A stretch of DNA of 64,000 nucleotides, taken from the NCBI GenBank assembly GCA_002239065.1, contig MPNO01000014.1, positions 17,476 to 81,475 of the forward strand, written 5' to 3'. The notes under the pieces are model-generated. The model did no database searches. It saw nothing but the letters and a program-made list of their open reading frames with translations, and had not been told where the DNA came from. The DNA is from Defluviicoccus sp. bin129 (GTDB lineage Bacteria > Pseudomonadota > Alphaproteobacteria > MPNO01). Positions 17,566 to 26,489 of this stretch are shown piece by piece. Numbering within the stretch: the first letter of the stretch is position 1; the number at the start of each line of letters is the position of its first letter. The position numbers and the translations under genes are program-made.

Positions 17566-18786
17566 TCAGGCGAGGATCACCGCGCCGGTCTTCGCCATCG
17601 CCGCGATCTCGTCGCCGTCGTAGCCGTATTCGCCCAAAATCTCGGCCGAGTGCTCGCCGAGGACCGGCGCGCCCCGCCGCACATTGGCCGGCGTCCCGGC
17701 CAGCTTGACCGGCGGGCCGAGCGTGCGCACCGGCCCGAGCCTTCCGTGCTCGACCTCCATGATCATGTCGCGCGCCAGCGTCTGCGGGTCCTCGGTCATC
17801 TGTCCGATGTCGAGCACCGGCCCCGCCGGCACACCGAGCTCCTCGAGAGCGGCGAGCAGGCCGTCGGTGTCCTGCGCCCTGAACAGCGGCGCCAGCGCCT
17901 CGTTGAGCGCATCGAGGTTGTCCATCCGGTCGTCGTTGGTGAGAAACCGCTCGTCCTCGGTGAGCTCGGGCGCGCCCAGCGCCTTGGCGAGGCGGGGCCA
18001 GTTGGCGTCGTTGCCGGCGCCCACGGTGATCCACCCGTCGGCCGTCTCGTAGGCCTGGTAGGGCGCGGCCAGCGGATGGGCCGAGCCGAGCGGCGGCGGC
18101 GGGTCGCCGGTGGCCAGGAACATCGCCGTCTGGTGGAAGGTCGCCGAGATCGCCGCCTCGAACAGCGAGGTCTCGAGATACTGCCCCTCGCCGGTCTTGA
18201 GGCGGTGCGAGTAGGCCGAGACGATGCCGAGCGCGGCCAGGATCCCGGCCGCGAAATCGGCGATCGGCGAGCCCACCTTGACCGGCGGCCGGCCGGGCCC
18301 CTCGCCGGTGATGCTCATCAGCCCCGACATCGCCTGGGCGACCAGGTCGTAGCCCCCGCGCCCGGCATAGGGGCCGGTCCGCCCGAAGCCCGAGATGGTG
18401 GCGTAGACCAGCGCCGGGTTCTCCGCCCTGAGGTCGTCATAGCCGAGCCCCATGCGCTCCATGGCGCCGGGGCGGTAGTTCTCGACCAGCACGTCGGCCG
18501 TCCGCACCAGGCGCAGGAAGGCGTCCTTGGCGGCCGCCTGCTTGAGGTCGAGCGCGATCGCCCGCTTGTTGCGGTTGAGCATCATGAAGGCGGCCGATTC
18601 GCCCTCGATGGAGGGCGGCGTCATGCGGCGCACGTCGTCACCCATCGGCGCGCGCTCCACCTTGATCACGTCGGCGCCGAGATCGGCCAGCATGTAGCCG
18701 CAGGTGGGACCCGCCACCACCTGGGCGCATTCGATCACGGTGACGCCGGCGAGCGGCCCGGTCGCCCCGTTCGTGGTCCCGACCAT
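17566..18786 (-). CDS. CaiB/BaiF (family III) CoA-transferase
   Basis: 406 aa. It starts with GVTVIECAQVVAGPTCGYML and has the interlocked-dimer family motifs GYDLVAQAMSG (catalytic Asp about 147) and the C-terminal GEHSAEIL. It moves CoA between carboxylic acids, forming an acyl-CoA for breakdown. It follows the enoyl-CoA hydratase gene by 3 nt on the same strand, so the pair is an operon for activation and hydration of an unknown acid. Confidence 0.92.
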   Translation of the reverse strand: MVGTTNGATGPLAGVTVIECAQVVAGPTCGYMLADLGADVIKVERAPMGDDVRRMTPPSIEGESAAFMMLNRNKRAIALDLKQAAAKDAFLRLVRTADVLVENYRPGAMERMGLGYDDLRAENPALVYATISGFGRTGPYAGRGGYDLVAQAMSGLMSITGEGPGRPPVKVGSPIADFAAGILAALGIVSAYSHRLKTGEGQYLETSLFEAAISATFHQTAMFLATGDPPPPLGSAHPLAAPYQAYETADGWITVGAGNDANWPRLAKALGAPELTEDERFLTNDDRMDNLDALNEALAPLFRAQDTDGLLAALEELGVPAGPVLDIGQMTEDPQTLARDMIMEVEHGRLGPVRTLGPPVKLAGTPANVRRGAPVLGEHSAEILGEYGYDGDEIAAMAKTGAVILA

Positions 18787-18789
18787 GCC

Positions 18790-19566
18790 TCAACGACCCT
18801 TGAAGGCGGGCTTTTCCTTGGCGAGGAACGCCCGGTAGCCCTCGTGGTAGTCCTCGGTATCGGCGTAGGAGAACGATTCGGCGATCTCCGCCTCGCTGAG
18901 CGGGGCGGGGTCGGCGAGGCGGTGGACGGCCTTGCGGTGCCAGCGCGCGGCGAGCGGCGCGCCCTCGGCGATGCGGCGCGCCGACGCATAGGCCTCTTCC
19001 TCCAGCGCGTCGTCGTCGACCACCCGGTTGATCATGCCCTTGGCGAAGGCTTCCTCCGCGCTGTAGACCCTGCCCTCGAGCGCGATCTCCAGCGCGTTCG
19101 CCCGGCCCACCGCGGCGATCATCGTATCCAGCAGCCCGTATCCCAGATAGAGCCCGACCAGCCGCGCCGGCACCCCCATCCGGCTCGACCGCGCGGCGAT
19201 GCGGATATCGCAGGCCGTCGCGATCTCGAACCCGCCGCCGAGGCAATAGCCGTGGATCATCGCCACCACCGGATGGCGGCCCCTGGAGATCGCCTCGCAG
19301 GCGCGATGGGTCTTGCCCATGTAGCTGCGGGCGAGCGCGGCGTCGGAGTGCTCGTCCATGAAGCCCGACATGTCCGCCCCGGCCGCGAAGGCGTCCGGCC
19401 CCGCGCCGCGGAGCACGATGCAGCGCAGCCCGTCATCCCCGGACAGTTCCTCGAAGGCATCCGCGAGCGCGTCCCAGCCCGCCGCGTTGAGCGCGTTGCG
19501 CTTTTCCGGCCGGTTGATCGTGACCGTCGCGATCCCGCCGTCGCGGTCGGTCAATACCGCCGCCAT
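18790..19566 (-). CDS. Enoyl-CoA hydratase/isomerase family protein
   Basis: 258 aa crotonase-fold protein. Oxyanion-hole segments AFAAGADMSGF and GYCLGGGFEIA are present. The usual catalytic Glu of the LPE motif is missing (VPARLVGLYLGYG), while the second Glu (ALEIALEG) remains. It may therefore be an isomerase, hydrolase or decarboxylase rather than a hydratase. The start ATG precedes A-A-V-L-T-D. It is upstream of and co-directional with the CoA-transferase. Confidence 0.88.
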   Translation of the reverse strand: MAAVLTDRDGGIATVTINRPEKRNALNAAGWDALADAFEELSGDDGLRCIVLRGAGPDAFAAGADMSGFMDEHSDAALARSYMGKTHRACEAISRGRHPVVAMIHGYCLGGGFEIATACDIRIAARSSRMGVPARLVGLYLGYGLLDTMIAAVGRANALEIALEGRVYSAEEAFAKGMINRVVDDDALEEEAYASARRIAEGAPLAARWHRKAVHRLADPAPLSEAEIAESFSYADTEDYHEGYRAFLAKEKPAFKGR

Positions 19567-19662
19567 GACACCTGCTCCCGCTTGTCGATGCTCCGTCGCC
19601 GCCGGTTGCCGGCGGCGGGCGGAATATGGCGTTATGCCGCGCGGACTGCAACGGAGGATCGG

Positions 19663-20469
19663 GTGGACGAGCTTTCGGAACGGCGCGCATCGGTGCTCGC
19701 GGAACTCGACGGGCTGCGCTGGGAGATCGACGCGACGGCGGGGCAGGGGACCCTGATCTTCGACCGGCCGCCGCTCAACGTGGTGAGCTTCGCCGCCCGC
19801 GCCCAGCTCGCCGCGATCCTCGAAGAGCTCGACGCCCACGCCGACGTTCGGGTCATCGTGATCCGCGGCGCGAACGGGGTGTTCAGCTCGGGCGGAGACA
19901 TCGCCGGGTTCCAGAAAGTGCCGGCCGACGGCATGGCCGACCTCGCCTGGGCGGTGGCCGCGCCCGAGCGCTGCCGCAAGCCGGTGATCGCCGCCATGGA
20001 GCGCTACGCGATGGGCGTCGCCTTCGAGATCGCGCTCGCCTGCGATTTCCGGATCGCCGCCGAGGGGACCGCGTTCGCCCTTCCGGAGATCGATCTCGGC
20101 GCCATCCCGGGATCGGGCGGCACGCAGCGCCTCGCCCGCATCGCCGGGCTCGGGCGCGCCAAGGAGATGATCATGCGCGGCCGCCGCATCGGCGTCGCCG
20201 AGGCGGAGGCCTGGGGGCTGGTCGCCGAGACCGTCCCGGCGGGTGGGCTCGACGATGCGCTCGCGCGCTGGGTCGCCGACCTCGCGGCCCGTCCCGGCAT
20301 CCCCCTCGCCACCCTCAAGCAGGTCCTCAACGAGACCTACGAAACGCCGCTCTCGGCGGGTCTCAGGAGCGAGGGCCAGGCCTTCGAGAAGATCCGCTTC
20401 GGCGAAGCGTTCTCGCGCGGCATCGAGGCCTTCCTGAACAAGAAAAAGCCCGATTTTTCAGATCTTTAG
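19663..20469 (+). CDS. Enoyl-CoA hydratase/isomerase family protein
   Basis: 268 aa. The start is GTG 5 nt after a GGAGG Shine-Dalgarno sequence; the frame is open far upstream only as antisense of other genes. Crotonase motifs: VFSSGGDIAGF, YAMGVAFEIALACDFRI and LPEIDLGAIPGSGGTQRL with the catalytic Glu, plus a second Glu in RAKEMIMRG. Both acid residues are kept, unlike its divergent neighbour. The C-terminal KKKPDFSDL resembles dienoyl-CoA hydratases of aromatic degradation, but the substrate is not certain. It is divergent from the CaiB operon, with 96 nt between starts. Confidence 0.88.
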   Translation: MDELSERRASVLAELDGLRWEIDATAGQGTLIFDRPPLNVVSFAARAQLAAILEELDAHADVRVIVIRGANGVFSSGGDIAGFQKVPADGMADLAWAVAAPERCRKPVIAAMERYAMGVAFEIALACDFRIAAEGTAFALPEIDLGAIPGSGGTQRLARIAGLGRAKEMIMRGRRIGVAEAEAWGLVAETVPAGGLDDALARWVADLAARPGIPLATLKQVLNETYETPLSAGLRSEGQAFEKIRFGEAFSRGIEAFLNKKKPDFSDL

Positions 20470-20529
20470 GGGAGGTTTTCAGGATTCTCCCCGTTCATGC
20501 ATCCGCGACGCGACCTCATGTAATGTATT

Positions 20530-20548
20530 ACCTTAATGAAAGGTTTTA
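20530..20548 (+). terminator. Possible weak intrinsic terminator after the enoyl-CoA hydratase gene
   Basis: ACCTT-AATGA-AAGGT followed by TTTA gives a 5 bp stem and short T-run 60 nt beyond the stop. Nearby GGATAATTATCC (20555-20566) is a perfect palindrome followed by TTTT. Both lie in an AT-rich patch that contrasts with the surrounding DNA. The stems are short. Confidence 0.35.
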
Positions 20549-20579
20549 TTATTCGGATAATTATCCTTTTATTCCCTTT

Positions 20580-20940
20580 ATCATTTCGAACGGAGCGCGA
20601 AGGCGCGGCCGCCCCCCTTCCGTCATTTCGACCGAAGCGCGCAGCGCGGCCGCCACCTCGTCATTTCGACCGAAGCGCGCAGCGCGTCCCCCGCCTCGTC
20701 ATTTCGACCGAAGCGCGCAGCGCGAAGTGGAGAAACCTCCCTGCCAATGGGGACGAGGTTTCTCCACTACGCCGTGCTGCGCACGGCTCCGGTCGAAATG
20801 ACGAGGGGGGCGCGCCGTGCTGACGCACGGCTACGCCCCGGATCAAGTCCGGGGTCCGTCGAAATGACGAGGTGGGAGCGCGCCGTGCCGCGCACGGCTA
20901 CGCCCCGGAGCGGCCCCGGGGTCCGGTCGAAATGACGAGG
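20580..20940. repeat. REP-like intergenic repeat field with a long inverted pair
   Basis: This is the only gene-free stretch over 300 nt (20470-20955). Four forward copies of a unit beginning (G/A)TCATTTCGA lie at about 20580, 20622, 20660 and 20698; the last three are spaced exactly 38 nt apart (GTCATTTCGACCGAAGCGCG core). Three inverted copies (GTCGAAATGAC) end near 20802, 20868 and 20937. The fourth forward copy (20698-20739) and the first inverted one (20755-20802) pair over more than 40 nt around a 15 nt loop. No open frame of interest and no transposase. It resembles REP/MITE-type repeats found between genes in many bacteria. Confidence 0.85.
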
Positions 20941-20955
20941 GGCGCGCGGTCGTCC

Positions 20956-22311
20956 CTACGCGCCGGCGCCCTCGGCTTCCGGGCCGGTTTCGCTGACCGC
21001 CTCGCCGGCCCAGGGATCGGTCGTGTCCCGGTTCAGGTTGTCGGCCACCGCGTCCTGCAGGGCGGCGATGTCGGTCTGGTGCAGCGAGCCGCTGGCGTTG
21101 AGCCATGCGGCCGTCGCGGCGGCCCGGCCCATGGCGAAGCAGGGGCCCATCACCCGCAGGCTGGCGAGCGCCGCCGGTTCGGCGTCGATGCAGCGCCCGG
21201 CGACCGCCACGTTGTCCAGACCCTCCGGCAGCATGGCGCCGAACGGGATGTAGTGGACATGGTCCTCGTCGAACAGGGTCCAGTGGGCGCCGTCCATCTC
21301 GCCGTGCAGCTCGATCGGCCAGGTGGTGCGCGCGATCGCGTCCGGCGGCCGGACCCCGGTCGCCACGTCCTCGACGGTGACATGGCGGCGCCCCTTGATG
21401 GTCCGGGTCTGGCGGATGCCGGCATTGCCGTAGACCGCGACCCTGGCGTCGCGGAACGCCTCGGGCAGCTCGCGCCTGAACAGGGTGAGCAGGGCGTCGA
21501 CCTGGCGCCTGCCCTCGATCCCGGCCAGGGCGAGGCCCGCCGTCTCCAGCGGCGTCTCGACATGGGTCAGGTTGAGCAGGAGCTTGCTGGTCCGGGGCAG
21601 CACGAACACCGGCCCTTCCGCGCGCACCAGGCCGAACTCGGCGGCGTGCTCGCGGATCAGATCGTGATAGAGGGAGCGCGGATATCCGGCGCAGAGCCCG
21701 GTATCGACGTCTTCCAGGATCGCCATCACCGAGCCGAGCACCGGCTTTTCGGATTCGCGCAGCTTCAGCCCGGCCAGCCAGGGGAGCACGGCGTCGCCCG
21801 AGGCGTCCACGAAGCGGCCCGCCTCGACGCGGGCATCGCCGAAGCGCGTGGCGAGCGACAGCGCCTCGACATAGCCGTCGCGGCGCTCGACCCGCCGGAC
21901 GATCGCGCCGGGCAGCGGGGTGATGCCGGCCTCGGCGATCCTGCGCTCCGCCCAGCGCATCCAGGCGTTCGGCACGTAGTCGAGGATGAAGGTGCCGCGC
22001 ACGCGGCGCAGCGCCGCGTCGCCCTGCGCGAACAGGGTCTCGTACAGGTCGTCCATCGCGCCGTGGGTGAGACGCCTGGGCAGCGCGCCGTTGCGGAACA
22101 GCCCGCAGATGGTGCCGAGCGCGGCGCCCACGGCCTGGCCGCCGAGACCGGGCGCGGCGTCGACCAGGACGACGCTCTGCCCCAGCCCGACCGCTTCCAG
22201 CGCCGCCGACAGCCCGGCCGCCCCGGAGCCCACCACGCAGAGGTCGCCGCGATAGACCCGTGCCGCCCGGTCCTGGATCCGCACCGTCTTCATGCCGGGA
22301 AATTCGGCCAT
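20956..22311 (-). CDS. FAD-dependent oxidoreductase (FAD_oxidored family)
   Basis: About 451 aa. The N-terminal dinucleotide fold is RGDLCVVGSGAAGLSAALEA, with LVDAAPGLGGQAVG after it. A C-terminal FAD contact is GLDNVAVAGRCIDAEPAALASL, the usual ending of this family. The substrate is unknown. Starts at 22314 (GTG), 22311 (ATG) and a later ATG before K-T-V-R are all possible; GAGGAG just upstream favours the first two. It lies 20 nt after nadK on the same strand, perhaps read from the same message. Confidence 0.85.
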   Translation of the reverse strand: MAEFPGMKTVRIQDRAARVYRGDLCVVGSGAAGLSAALEAVGLGQSVVLVDAAPGLGGQAVGAALGTICGLFRNGALPRRLTHGAMDDLYETLFAQGDAALRRVRGTFILDYVPNAWMRWAERRIAEAGITPLPGAIVRRVERRDGYVEALSLATRFGDARVEAGRFVDASGDAVLPWLAGLKLRESEKPVLGSVMAILEDVDTGLCAGYPRSLYHDLIREHAAEFGLVRAEGPVFVLPRTSKLLLNLTHVETPLETAGLALAGIEGRRQVDALLTLFRRELPEAFRDARVAVYGNAGIRQTRTIKGRRHVTVEDVATGVRPPDAIARTTWPIELHGEMDGAHWTLFDEDHVHYIPFGAMLPEGLDNVAVAGRCIDAEPAALASLRVMGPCFAMGRAAATAAWLNASGSLHQTDIAALQDAVADNLNRDTTDPWAGEAVSETGPEAEGAGA

Positions 22312-22330
22312 CACTCCTCGCGCGAGCGGC

Positions 22331-23101
22331 TCAGGGGGTGAACTGCTCGTTCAGTATCCGGTCTTCCAGGTTGTGTTCCGGATCGAACAGCAGGTTCAGC
22401 GTCGACGAGCGGTCTTCCTGGACCACGACCGAGCGCACGTCGCGCACTTCCGTATAGTCGGCGACCGCGCTGACCGGCCGCTTCTTCGGCTCCATGACGT
22501 CGATCCTGAGCCGCGCCGAGGACGGCAGCAGCGCGCCGCGCCAGCGGCGGGGCCGGAAGGCGTTGATCGGGGTGAGCGCGAGCAGCTCCGCGCCGAGCGG
22601 GATGATCGGTCCGTGCGCCGAGAGGTTGTAGGCGGTACTGCCCGCGGGCGTCGCGACGATCGCGCCGTCGCACACCAGCTCCGGCATGCGCACCGTGCCG
22701 TCGATACGGATCCGCACCCGCGCCGCTTGCCGCGTCTCGCGCAGCAGCGCCACCTCGTTGATCGCGGTCGCGGCGACCCGGGAGCCGTCTATCGTGGTCG
22801 CCTTCATCGCGAGCGGCCGCAGCGCGACCAGCTGCGCGACGGCCAGTCTCTCGCGCAGCCCGCGGTCGCGATAGGCGTTGAGGAGGAAGCCCACCGTGCC
22901 CCGGTTCATGCCGTATATCGGCACCTGGTGCCCCATGAACCGGTGCAGCGTCTCGAGCATGTGGCCGTCGCCGCCGAGCGCGACGATGACGTCCGCCTCG
23001 TCGGGCGGGACCGAGCCGTAGCGTTTGCGCAGCGTCTTGAGCGCGGTTTGCGCCTGCCGGGTGGACCCGGCGACGAAGGCGATTCGCTCGCCCCGGTTCA
23101 T
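22331..23101 (-). CDS. nadK: NAD kinase
   Basis: 256 aa cytosolic enzyme that phosphorylates NAD to NADP. The family signatures are clear: [14 protein letters not shown] (GGDG, ATP/NAD binding), [10 protein letters not shown] (NE motif) and [16 protein letters not shown] (the conserved T-P-x-G-S-T-A-Y loop). The length is normal. It sits 33 nt after rplI, at the end of the ribosomal protein operon. Confidence 0.95.
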   Translation of the reverse strand: MNRGERIAFVAGSTRQAQTALKTLRKRYGSVPPDEADVIVALGGDGHMLETLHRFMGHQVPIYGMNRGTVGFLLNAYRDRGLRERLAVAQLVALRPLAMKATTIDGSRVAATAINEVALLRETRQAARVRIRIDGTVRMPELVCDGAIVATPAGSTAYNLSAHGPIIPLGAELLALTPINAFRPRRWRGALLPSSARLRIDVMEPKKRPVSAVADYTEVRDVRSVVVQEDRSSTLNLLFDPEHNLEDRILNEQFTP

Positions 23102-23134
23102 GGCGTCTTGCTGGCGATGGGGCGCCCGCGCGGG

Positions 23135-23734
23135 CTAACCCTCGTCCGGCGCTTCGGCAACCGCTGCCTCGTCCGGCGGTTCGCCGGTCTCCGCCTCCTC
23201 CGGGGCGCCCGCGGCGGCGAACGCGTCCTCGTCGTCCTCGTCGACCTCGGCTCCGATGGTCTCGCCGCGCGCCTGCAACTCCGCCTCTTCCTGGCTTCGC
23301 GCCACATTGGCGGTGATGGTCACCGAGACCTCGGGGTGAAGCTGGACGCGGATCGGGTGCAGGCCGACGCTCTTGATCGGACGGTCGAGCGCGACCTGAT
23401 TGCGGGAGATCGTGAAACCGGCCGCCGCGACGGCCTCGGCGATGTCGCGCTTGGTCACCGAGCCGTAGAGCTGGGCGCTGTCCGAGGCCTGGCGGGTGAG
23501 CACCACCGTAAGCCCCTCGAACCGGCCCGAAACGCCCTCCGCTTCGTCGCGCCGCGCGATGTTGTCGGCCTCGAGCTGGACGCGCCGCGCCTCGAAGGAC
23601 TGGATGTTCGCCTCGGTCGCCCGCAGGGCCTTGTTCTGCGGCAGGAGAAAATTCCGCGCATAGCCCGGCTTGACATCGACCACGTCGCCCATCAGGCCGA
23701 GCTTCTCGATGCGCTCCAACAGGATCACCTGCAT
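23135..23734 (-). CDS. rplI: 50S ribosomal protein L9
   Basis: 199 aa. The N-terminal domain [19 protein letters not shown] and the [17 protein letters not shown] rRNA-binding loop identify L9. After about residue 150 there is an acidic Ala/Glu/Asp-rich tail of nearly 50 residues that goes beyond the roughly 150 aa common form; such tails occur in alphaproteobacteria. The ATG lies 2 nt after the stop of the DUF2232 gene. Confidence 0.97.
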   Translation of the reverse strand: MQVILLERIEKLGLMGDVVDVKPGYARNFLLPQNKALRATEANIQSFEARRVQLEADNIARRDEAEGVSGRFEGLTVVLTRQASDSAQLYGSVTKRDIAEAVAAAGFTISRNQVALDRPIKSVGLHPIRVQLHPEVSVTITANVARSQEEAELQARGETIGAEVDEDDEDAFAAAGAPEEAETGEPPDEAAVAEAPDEG

Positions 23735-23736
23735 CG

Positions 23737-24678
23737 CTACTCCTCCTCGTCCTGAGGGCGACCGCCCGAAAATCGCTGTCTCAGGGAAAGCCATGTCTCG
23801 AGAACGCCGATCGCCGCGACGATCAGCGCGGGCCAGCCTGCCACGACCAGGCCGAAATACACGCAGACCAGGATAAACGTCCGTGCGGGCCAGCGCACCG
23901 ACAGCGCATGTATAACCGACAGGCCGAGAAAGACAAAGGGAAGCGCGACCACCATGGCGGCATTGCCGCCGAGGTCGCCGATCTGTCCCGGCAGGAACGA
24001 GGCGACCAGCGCCGCGACCAGCGCGAAAGACAGCCAGTGCGGCAGCCACAGCTCGCGAAACGGCGCGCCGGGGCGGAGGTTGAGCGAGAAGCGGGACAGC
24101 GCGCCCTGGGCCAGCAGCCCGTTGACGATCACCATGATCTGCCAGGAGATGAGCACCAGCGCCGGCAGCAGCCAGGCAAGCCGTTCGCGTGCGGCCACCA
24201 TGGCCTGCCGGCTCGCGTCGCCGACGGCGAGCCCCCCGGTCATCTCCACCAGCAGCGCCTCGCCGGCGCCCACCATGCCCCCCTCGCGGCCCCAGAACAG
24301 GACAGCCACCGCCACCAGGGCGGCCAGCGCGATCGCGTTGAGCGCGGCGAGAAGATGGCCCGGCGGATACCATTCGGTGCTGCCGTCCGGGTTGGTCCGG
24401 CTGAGCAGCGCCCGGTTGGCGAGCACCAGCACCGGCAAAGCGACGGTGCCGAGGAAAAGCGCCGCCACGGTGAGCGGCAGGGCGGCGGCGATCATCACCG
24501 CCGCCACCCCGACGGCGATCGCGGCGTGGGCGAAACCGGCGCCGAGCGCGATCGCGAACAGGGGAAGCTGGGCGAGATAGGCGAGGATCAGCGAGCCGAA
24601 CGAGCCCAGCCCGACGGCGACGTAGAACAGCGCCGTCAGTACGCCCGCGCCGATCGCGAGGATGAGCTGGCGGGACAT
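23737..24678 (-). CDS. DUF2232 (YybS-like) membrane protein
   Basis: 313 aa, about eight hydrophobic helices, beginning [23 protein letters not shown]2232 proteins are regularly placed between rpsR and rplI in alphaproteobacteria, as here. The molecular role is unknown. It lies 25 nt after rpsR and 2 nt before rplI. Confidence 0.85.
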   Translation of the reverse strand: MSRQLILAIGAGVLTALFYVAVGLGSFGSLILAYLAQLPLFAIALGAGFAHAAIAVGVAAVMIAAALPLTVAALFLGTVALPVLVLANRALLSRTNPDGSTEWYPPGHLLAALNAIALAALVAVAVLFWGREGGMVGAGEALLVEMTGGLAVGDASRQAMVAARERLAWLLPALVLISWQIMVIVNGLLAQGALSRFSLNLRPGAPFRELWLPHWLSFALVAALVASFLPGQIGDLGGNAAMVVALPFVFLGLSVIHALSVRWPARTFILVCVYFGLVVAGWPALIVAAIGVLETWLSLRQRFSGGRPQDEEE

Positions 24679-24703
24679 TCGGCGCCGCCGCCCGGGGGCG
24701 TCC

Positions 24704-24931
24704 TCAGCGAATGATGAACGGCAGGAGCGCGATATTGCGCGCGCGCTTGATCGCCTGGGCGAGCTCGCGCTGCTTCTTGGTCGACACCGCGGTAATGCGG
24801 CTCGGCACGATCTTGCCGCGTTCGGAGATGAAGCGCTGCAACAGCCGCACGTCCTTGTAATCGATCTTGGGCGCGTTCGGCCCCGAGAACGGACAGCTCT
24901 TCTGGCGCCGGAAGAAAGGCCGCCGGCTCAT
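24704..24931 (-). CDS. rpsR: 30S ribosomal protein S18
   Basis: 75 aa. Typical S18: [14 protein letters not shown] at the N-terminus, [20 protein letters not shown] in the middle and [19 protein letters not shown] at the end. The ATG overlaps the rpsF stop by 4 nt, the standard coupling of these partners on the 30S platform. Confidence 0.98.
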   Translation of the reverse strand: MSRRPFFRRQKSCPFSGPNAPKIDYKDVRLLQRFISERGKIVPSRITAVSTKKQRELAQAIKRARNIALLPFIIR

Positions 24932-25425
24932 TCCGTCGTCTCCTTCGACTCATCGGACCTGGCGGTCTCGGTCTTCGCCTCATCCGCCTTCGCGGTCTCG
25001 GTCTTCTCCGCGGCCGGTTGTGCCGGCGGCGCGCTGTGCTGCGGCCTGCCGCCGTCCCGCCCGCCGAAACCGCGGCCCCGCCCGCGCCCGCGGTCGTCGC
25101 GCGAGCCGCGGGTCATCATGACGGAGGGGTTCTCGTCGAGCTCGTCGACCCGGACCGTGAGATAGCGCAGCACGTCCTCGCTGAGCCTCATGTTGCGCTC
25201 GTACTCGCCGACCGCCTCGCTCGGGGCGTCGAGGTTGAGCAGCGAGTAATGCCCCTTGCGATTCTTCTTGATCCGGTAGGCGAGGTTCTTCAGGCCCCAG
25301 TATTCGTTCTTGGTCACGCGCCCGCCGCCCGCCTCGACGATCTCGGTCAGGCGCTGGGTCAGCGCCTCGACCTGCGCGGTCGAGATGTCCGGGCGCGCGA
25401 TATAGACGCTCTCGTAGAATGCCAC
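24928..25425 (-). CDS. rpsF: 30S ribosomal protein S6
   Basis: 165 aa from GTG 25425, preceded by AAGGAG. It begins [10 protein letters not shown], and [16 protein letters not shown] is the conserved S6 core. After about residue 105 comes a long tail, first Arg/Gly-rich ([17 protein letters not shown]) and then Ala/Glu/Lys/Thr-rich, which suggests a disordered RNA-contacting extension. It is the first gene of the rpsF-rpsR-DUF2232-rplI operon, with a good promoter candidate 130 nt upstream. Confidence 0.97.
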   Translation of the reverse strand: MAFYESVYIARPDISTAQVEALTQRLTEIVEAGGGRVTKNEYWGLKNLAYRIKKNRKGHYSLLNLDAPSEAVGEYERNMRLSEDVLRYLTVRVDELDENPSVMMTRGSRDDRGRGRGRGFGGRDGGRPQHSAPPAQPAAEKTETAKADEAKTETARSDESKETTE

Positions 25426-25561
25426 TTCGCGGCGCTCCTTGCTGCCATGCCGGGACGGGCGGGATACGCCCCGATGTCTGGCGATTGTGTGCCCCGGCCG
25501 GACTGCCGATTCAGGCAAACCGCCGCAGACAAGCGAAGCCGGTCCGCTCGACGGCGCGCGG

Positions 25562-25589
25562 ACTATACATGTTTCGCCTTGCCGCGCAA
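25562..25589 (-). promoter_or_regulatory. Candidate sigma-70 promoter for the rpsF operon
   Basis: On the minus strand, TTGCGC (25589-25584) and TATAGT (25567-25562) are separated by 16 nt. The -10 box is one base from consensus; the -35 matches only at TTG and is weak. Transcription would begin near 25555, giving a leader of about 130 nt before rpsF. CCTTG-N5-CAAGG, an inverted repeat, overlaps the -35 region. Confidence 0.45.
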
Positions 25590-25606
25590 GGCGCGCCGGG
25601 GGCGGG

Positions 25607-26005
25607 TCAACCCGGATGGGCCTGGCCGAGCCCGAGGCCGGCGAGATAGCCGAGCCAGACGGCGATCAGGCACAGCGCCACCGAGAGCAGGACGTTGCCC
25701 AGCGCCTCCGCCCACGCGCCGTCCTGCAGCAGCGTCAGGGTCTGCAGGCTGAACGCCGAGAAGGTGGTGTAGCCGCCGCAGAGACCGACCACGACGAAGG
25801 CGCGGACGTGGTTGGCGGGGAACCACGGCCAGTCGAGGCTGGCGCCCATCGCGGCCACCACGCCGATGACGAAAGACCCGGTCACGTTGACGAAGACCGT
25901 GCCCCAGGGGAAGCTCTCGCCGAGGCGCTGCGCGACCACGACGCCGCACCAGTAGCGCCCGACCCCGCCGAGCGCGCTGCCGATCGCGACCCAGAAATAC
26001 GTCAT
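25607..26005 (-). CDS. crcB: Fluoride ion exporter CrcB/Fluc
   Basis: 132 aa with four membrane helices. Fluc signatures are present: GGVGRYW near the N-terminus, [11 protein letters not shown] (pore Asn) and [13 protein letters not shown] (the Phe-box loop and central sodium site). It forms a dual-topology dimeric fluoride channel. I looked for a fluoride riboswitch in the 89 nt before the gene and saw none. It is co-directional with the formamidase cluster and next to the rpsF promoter. Confidence 0.94.
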   Translation of the reverse strand: MTYFWVAIGSALGGVGRYWCGVVVAQRLGESFPWGTVFVNVTGSFVIGVVAAMGASLDWPWFPANHVRAFVVVGLCGGYTTFSAFSLQTLTLLQDGAWAEALGNVLLSVALCLIAVWLGYLAGLGLGQAHPG

Positions 26006-26094
26006 GCCCGGTCAGGTCCGCGCTTGCGATTGCCGCCGCGGCTCGACCATGGCCGCGGGCGCCGCCCCGGGCCGCGCCGGCCCGCGCCCGGGTC

Positions 26095-26421
26095 TCAGTG
26101 GCCGATCGACCAGGGGCGGGTGTGGGTGTTGTGCAGGCCCTCGCCGAGGCCGGTGTTGCGGCGCGCGCCGTGGCTGTGGCCGTGGGAGTGGCTGTGGCCG
26201 CCCGGCGCGCCGGACGCCACCCGGGGCTCGTGCGCGCTCTTTTCGTTGCGCTGATGCGCGATCCGGTTGTTGGGGTCCATGTTGGCGATGAACGGCGCGC
26301 TTACGCTGCGCGGCGCCGCCTCGCCGCAGTCGGGGCAGGGCATCGGCTCCGAGGCGCGGCTCATGGGCTGCATATCGGTGAACGGCCCGCACGAATCGCA
26401 GTCATAGCCGTAGATCGGCAT
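26095..26421 (-). CDS. fmdB: FmdB-type zinc ribbon protein with His-rich tail
   Basis: 108 aa. The N-terminus MPIYGYDCDSCGPF and the CPDCG pair form the CxxC...CxxC zinc ribbon of the FmdB family, first described as a regulator of formamidase expression. The C-terminal half carries a run of alternating Gly/Ser/His (positions about 75-85), a likely metal-binding tail not usual for the family. It follows amiS/ureI and fmdA, as in classical formamidase clusters. Confidence 0.85.
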   Translation of the reverse strand: MPIYGYDCDSCGPFTDMQPMSRASEPMPCPDCGEAAPRSVSAPFIANMDPNNRIAHQRNEKSAHEPRVASGAPGGHSHSHGHSHGARRNTGLGEGLHNTHTRPWSIGH

Positions 26422-26489
26422 CGCGTTCTCCTCCCTGGTCCGGGCCGAAGCCGTCCGGCCCCGGGCGGGGCCGGACGGGCACCGTCCGG

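Noticed and set aside
17650..19662. Long plus-strand frame opening far upstream of the second enoyl-CoA hydratase
   Set aside because: It is antisense to the CaiB transferase and first hydratase; the GGAGG plus GTG at 19663 marks the real start.
20620..20740. Regular 38-nt repeats as a CRISPR array
   Set aside because: The units are nearly contiguous, with no unique spacers between them, some copies are inverted, and no cas gene is near.
26006..26094. Fluoride riboswitch before crcB
   Set aside because: I could not find the conserved aptamer segments on the minus strand; only GC-rich sequence is seen.
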